Positions 60,789-64,000 of a stretch of DNA of 64,000 nt are shown piece by piece; positions within the stretch are counted from its first letter, which is position 1, and every line of letters begins with the position of its first letter. The stretch is taken from the NCBI GenBank assembly GCA_000696115.1, contig JJOH01000004.1, positions 186,001 to 250,000 of the forward strand, in the 5' to 3' direction. The translations under genes and the position numbers were made by a program. Source of the DNA: Streptomyces olindensis (GTDB lineage Bacteria; Actinomycetota; Actinomycetes; Streptomycetales; Streptomycetaceae). The notes beneath the pieces are model-generated. The model worked only from the letters and a program-made list of their open reading frames with translations. It was not told the origin of the DNA and searched no databases.

Positions 60789-62177
60789 ATGAGCACCACG
60801 GAGCGTCCCAGGATCCTCGTAGTAGGCGGTGGGTACGTAGGCCTGTACGCAGCTCGGCGCATCCTCAAGAAGATGCGTTACGGAGAGGCGACCGTCACGG
60901 TCGTCGACCCCCGGTCGTACATGACCTACCAGCCCTTCCTCCCCGAAGCCGCCGCCGGCAACATCTCCCCTCGCCACGTCGTCGTCCCGCTGCGACGCGT
61001 GCTGCCCAAGGCGGAGGTCCTCACCGGCCGGGTCACCACCATCGACCAGGACCGCAAGGTCGCCACGGTCTCCCCGCTGGTCGGCGAGGCCTACGAGCTG
61101 CCCTTCGACTACCTGGTGGTCGCGCTCGGCGCGGTCTCCCGCACCTTCCCGATCCCCGGCCTCGCCGAGCAGGGCATCGGCATGAAGGGCATCGAGGAGG
61201 CCATCGGCCTGCGCAACCACGTCCTCGAGCAGCTCGACAAGGCCGACTCCACCACCGACGAGGAGATCCGCCGCAAGGCGCTCACCTTCGTCTTCGTGGG
61301 CGGCGGGTTCGCCGGTGCGGAGACCATCGGCGAGGTCGAGGACATGGCCCGCGACGCGGCGAAGTACTACAAGAACGTGTCCCGCGAGGACATGCGCTTC
61401 ATCCTCGTCGACGCCGCCGACAAGATCCTGCCCGAGGTGGGTCCCAAGCTCGGCAAGTACGGCAAGGAGCACCTCGAGGGCCGCGGCGTCGAGGTCTACC
61501 TGTCCACCTCCATGGACTCCTGCGTCGACGGCCACGTGGTGCTGAAGAACGGCCTCGAGGTCGACTCCAACACGATCGTCTGGACCGCCGGCGTCAAGCC
61601 CAACCCGGTCCTCTCCCGCTACGGCCTGCCCCTCGGCCCGCGCGGCCACGTCGACTGCGAGCCGACGCTCCAGGTCAAGGGCACCGACTACATCTGGGCC
61701 GCGGGCGACAACGCCCAGGTCCCGGACCTGGTCGGCCGCAAGGCGGGCAACGAGAACGCCTGGTGCCCGCCGAACGCCCAGCACGCGCTGCGCCAGGCCC
61801 GGGTCCTCGGCGACAACGTCCTGTCCGGCATGCGCGGCTTCCCGCAGAAGGACTACGCGCACGCCAACAAGGGCGCGGTGGCCGGCCTCGGCCTCCACAA
61901 GGGCGTCGCGATGATCGTCATGGGCAAGATGAAGATCAAGCTCAAGGGCCGTCTCGCCTGGTACATGCACCGTGGCTACCACGGCCTGGCGATGCCGACC
62001 TGGAACCGCAAGATCCGCGTCTTCGCCGACTGGACCCTCGGCATGTTCCTCAAGCGCGAGGTCGTCTCGCTCGGCGCCATCGAGACGCCGCGCGAGGAGT
62101 TCTACGAGGCCGCCAAGCCGGCCCCGGTCGCCGCCGCGCCGAAGGAGAAGACCGAGGAGAAGGCCAAGGCCTCCTGA
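60789..62177 (+). CDS. ndh: NADH dehydrogenase type II
   Basis: 462 residues, single-subunit quinone reductase on the inner face of the membrane; does not pump protons. FAD motif VVGGGYVGLYAA at 11-22, NADH motif FVGGGFAGAETIGE near 170, and the FAD/quinone region WAAGDNAQVP. An amphipathic and basic C-terminus (MKIKLKGRLAWYMHRGYHG) should attach to membrane. Regulated by Rex judging by the upstream site. Confidence 0.95.
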   Translation: MSTTERPRILVVGGGYVGLYAARRILKKMRYGEATVTVVDPRSYMTYQPFLPEAAAGNISPRHVVVPLRRVLPKAEVLTGRVTTIDQDRKVATVSPLVGEAYELPFDYLVVALGAVSRTFPIPGLAEQGIGMKGIEEAIGLRNHVLEQLDKADSTTDEEIRRKALTFVFVGGGFAGAETIGEVEDMARDAAKYYKNVSREDMRFILVDAADKILPEVGPKLGKYGKEHLEGRGVEVYLSTSMDSCVDGHVVLKNGLEVDSNTIVWTAGVKPNPVLSRYGLPLGPRGHVDCEPTLQVKGTDYIWAAGDNAQVPDLVGRKAGNENAWCPPNAQHALRQARVLGDNVLSGMRGFPQKDYAHANKGAVAGLGLHKGVAMIVMGKMKIKLKGRLAWYMHRGYHGLAMPTWNRKIRVFADWTLGMFLKREVVSLGAIETPREEFYEAAKPAPVAAAPKEKTEEKAKAS

Positions 62178-62202
62178 CCTCCGGTCCCTCACCGGCCTGA
62201 CG

Positions 62203-62239
62203 AAGGGCCTCCCGCCGTCCGTGGTGCGGGAGGCCCTTC
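62203..62239 (+). terminator. Terminator after ndh
   Basis: 14-bp stem GAAGGGCCTCCCGC/GCGGGAGGCCCTTC with a short loop, about 25 bp past the stop. Confidence 0.85.
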
Positions 62240-62384
62240 GGCGTGCGTGGCGCGCGCGTGGGCCAAAGGGCGACCGACGGCCGGTTTTGCACAGACATGA
62301 CGCGTGCCGGGGACTGCGCCGAAGCCCCGCAGGTGTTTACGTGGTGTCGGACATTCCGGGATTCAAGTCACGGAGGTGTACACC

Positions 62385-63692
62385 ATGGCAGACGCCGCGC
62401 CGCGGCTGCAGGGCCTCTTCGCACAGGTGCTGGGAGCACCGCTTCCCGTGCGCATCCGCGCCTGGGACGGTTCGCAGGCGGGCCCGCCGGGCGCGCCGAT
62501 TCTGGTCGTACGCAACCGCCGCGCCCTGCGCCGCCTGCTGTGGAAGCCGGGCGAACTGGGCCTGGCCCGCGCCTGGGTGGCGGGCGACCTCGACATCGAG
62601 GGCGACCTCTACGCCACGCTCGACCTGCTGGCCGGCCTGATCTGGGAGCGCGGCGAGGACGCCCGCACCCTCGCCCAGGCCCTGCGCGACCCCGAGGTCC
62701 GGGCTGCCGTCCGTGGACTCGTCAGGCTCGCGGGTCCGCCGCTGCCGCCCGCCCCGCCCCGCGAGGAGGCCCGCAGCCCCCGCCGCCACCTGCACACCAA
62801 GCGCACCGACAGACGCGCCATCAGCCACCACTACGACGTCGGCAACGACTTCTACGAGATCGTCCTCGGCCCGTCCATGGTGTACTCCTGCGCCTACTGG
62901 CCCGCCCCGGACAGCACCCTCGAACAGGCCCAGCGCGACAAGCTCGAACTCGTCTGCCGCAAGCTCGGCCTGAAGCCCGGTCAGCGGCTGCTCGATGTGG
63001 GCTGCGGCTGGGGCTCCCTGGCCATCCACGCCGCCCGCGAGCACGGCGTGAGCGTCGTCGGTGTCACGCTCTCCCAGGAGCAGGCCGCCTACGCCCGCAA
63101 GCGCGTCGCCGACGAGGGCCTCACCGACAAGGTCGAGATCCGCGTCCAGGACTACCGCGACGTCCGGGACGGTCCGTACGACGCCGTCTCCTCCATCGGC
63201 ATGGCCGAGCACGTCGGCGCCGACCGCTACCTGGAGTACGCCGCCGACCTGTACGACCTGCTCGAGCCCGGCGGGCGGCTGCTCAACCACCAGATCGCCC
63301 GCCGTCCGCAGCGGGACGAGACGGCGTACCACGTCGACTCCTTCATCGACTCCTACGTCTTCCCCGACGGTGAGCTCCAGCCCATCGGCATCACCGTCAC
63401 CCAGTTGGAGCGGGCCGGCTTCGAGGTGCGCGACGTCGAGTCGATCCGCGAGCACTACGCCCTCACGCTGCGGCAGTGGGTCGCCCGCCTGGAGGCCGAC
63501 TGGCAGCGTGCCGTCCGGCTCACCAGCCCCGGCCGCGCCCGTGTCTGGCGCCTGTACATGGCCGCCTCCGCGCTCGCCTTCGAGCACAACCGCATCGGCG
63601 TCAACCAGGTCCTGGCCGTCCGGACGCCGGAGTCGGGCGCCTCCGGCATGCCGTTGCGGGCCCGCACCTGGGGTGCGCCTGCCGGCGGTTGA
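62385..63692 (+). CDS. cfa: Cyclopropane-fatty-acyl-phospholipid synthase family methyltransferase
   Basis: 435 residues. An N-terminal lipid-binding domain (about 1-130) and a SAM domain with LDVGCGWG at 203-210; HHYDVGNDFYEIVLGPSMVYSCAYW and NHQIARRP are CFA signatures. Adds a methylene bridge or methyl branch to unsaturated acyl chains of phospholipids. ATG 62385 behind CGGAGGTG; an upstream in-frame ATG (62304) has no good site. Complements the desaturase as a membrane-lipid modifier. Confidence 0.93.
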   Translation: MADAAPRLQGLFAQVLGAPLPVRIRAWDGSQAGPPGAPILVVRNRRALRRLLWKPGELGLARAWVAGDLDIEGDLYATLDLLAGLIWERGEDARTLAQALRDPEVRAAVRGLVRLAGPPLPPAPPREEARSPRRHLHTKRTDRRAISHHYDVGNDFYEIVLGPSMVYSCAYWPAPDSTLEQAQRDKLELVCRKLGLKPGQRLLDVGCGWGSLAIHAAREHGVSVVGVTLSQEQAAYARKRVADEGLTDKVEIRVQDYRDVRDGPYDAVSSIGMAEHVGADRYLEYAADLYDLLEPGGRLLNHQIARRPQRDETAYHVDSFIDSYVFPDGELQPIGITVTQLERAGFEVRDVESIREHYALTLRQWVARLEADWQRAVRLTSPGRARVWRLYMAASALAFEHNRIGVNQVLAVRTPESGASGMPLRARTWGAPAGG

Positions 63693-63706
63693 CCCGGAGA
63701 CAGGGG

Positions 63707-63744
63707 GAAGGGCCGGGCTCCCCGTCGCGGGAACCCGGCCCTTC
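63707..63744. terminator. Bidirectional terminator, cfa / ABC permease
   Basis: 11-bp stem GAAGGGCCGGG/CCCGGCCCTTC, with a further inner pairing TCCC/GGGA in the loop, between convergent genes. Confidence 0.85.
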
Positions 63745-63766
63745 GGTGTGCCGCGGCGCGGCGAGG

Positions 63767-64000
63767 TCACTCGGCCTTGATCGCGTTCAGCATGTTCAGC
63801 CGGGCGGCGTTGCGGGCCGGCCACATCGCGGCCAGGACGCCCACCAGACCGGCCAGCACCAGGAAGATCCCGATCCGGTCCCAGGGCAGGACCAGGGCGT
63901 AGCCCGGGATCTGGTCCGCGAAGGTCTCGCCGATCGCCCAGCCGAGGAAGGCCCCGAGACCGATGCCGACCATCGCGCCGAACACCGAGATGACCACGGC
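63767..64000 (-). CDS. FtsX-type ABC permease, C-terminal fragment at window edge
   Basis: Only the last 77 residues are inside the window: two transmembrane helices and the family ending MWPARNAARLNMLNAIKAE, nearly identical in character to the end of the permease at 34810-37389 (FRAGRMNVLNAIATE). Runs off the right edge. Confidence 0.9.
   Translation of the reverse strand, partial: AVVISVFGAMVGIGLGAFLGWAIGETFADQIPGYALVLPWDRIGIFLVLAGLVGVLAAMWPARNAARLNMLNAIKAE

Overview
This window is chromosomal DNA from a Streptomyces species. The sequence is very GC-rich with strong GC bias at third codon positions, GTG and TTG starts are frequent, and purine-rich Shine-Dalgarno sites precede most genes. 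The gene content (galTEK, tamR-tam, ppc, glmU-prs-rplY-pth, mfd, mazG, two rpf genes, eno-divIC-DUF501-ppx, ndh, cfa) follows, from memory, the conserved core arm around SCO3090-SCO3138 of S. coelicolor. No database could be queried, so species assignment and orthology are inference.

Layout. 1-4.9 kb: a partial sodium:solute symporter divergent from the Leloir operon galT-galE-galK. 4.9-8.2 kb: acetyltransferase, orphan LuxR-type response regulator, and the MarR repressor tamR divergent from tam (trans-aconitate methyltransferase) across a clear operator. 8.2-14.3 kb: fatty-acid desaturase plus TetR regulator, ppc, a sortase-anchored LAETG surface protein and a small membrane protein. 14.3-19.5 kb (minus strand): an HTH/LAGLIDADG-like gene, tRNA-Gln, glmU, prs, rplY, pth. 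19.6-20.9 kb: a sensor kinase broken by one extra G.

20.9-26.8 kb is the most unusual part. It is a divergent cluster that combines three SUKH-type immunity domain families with at least three putative nucleic-acid-attacking domains: a stand-alone SUKH-3 protein, a YwqJ-like deaminase, a WHH-nuclease/SUKH-1 fusion, and a 1055-residue protein with an N-terminal immunity-like domain, a roughly 600-residue Gly/Pro/Ala linker, a deaminase domain and a SUKH-4 domain. Its intergenic region carries a tandem 10-bp repeat array and paired palindromes. A 13-G homopolymer lies between the two minus-strand genes. No secretion signals are visible, which points to an intracellular or signalling/defence role rather than a classical secreted toxin.

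27-46 kb: AhpD-like protein, DivIVA-like coiled-coil protein, acetate-permease-like symporter with DUF485 partner, MFS exporter, an ABC ATPase/FtsX-type permease pair, a DUF2079 membrane protein, mfd, a MerR-SDR pair with a MerR-type operator, and a TetR/SCO6745-like divergent pair. 46-54.4 kb: small antitoxin-like protein, secreted HNH nuclease lipoprotein, AlkD-like protein, a Ser/Thr kinase with a TPR-like tail, a SurA-like lipoprotein, mazG and a cytochrome P450. 54.5-63.7 kb: two resuscitation-promoting factors (the second behind a c-di-AMP riboswitch), eno, divIC, DUF501, ppx, ndh (preceded by a Rex-type operator), cfa, and a partial FtsX-type permease at the right edge.

I saw no insertion sequence, integrase, prophage or CRISPR array. 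Genes are mostly separated by strong GC-rich hairpins, the best of which are listed as terminators.
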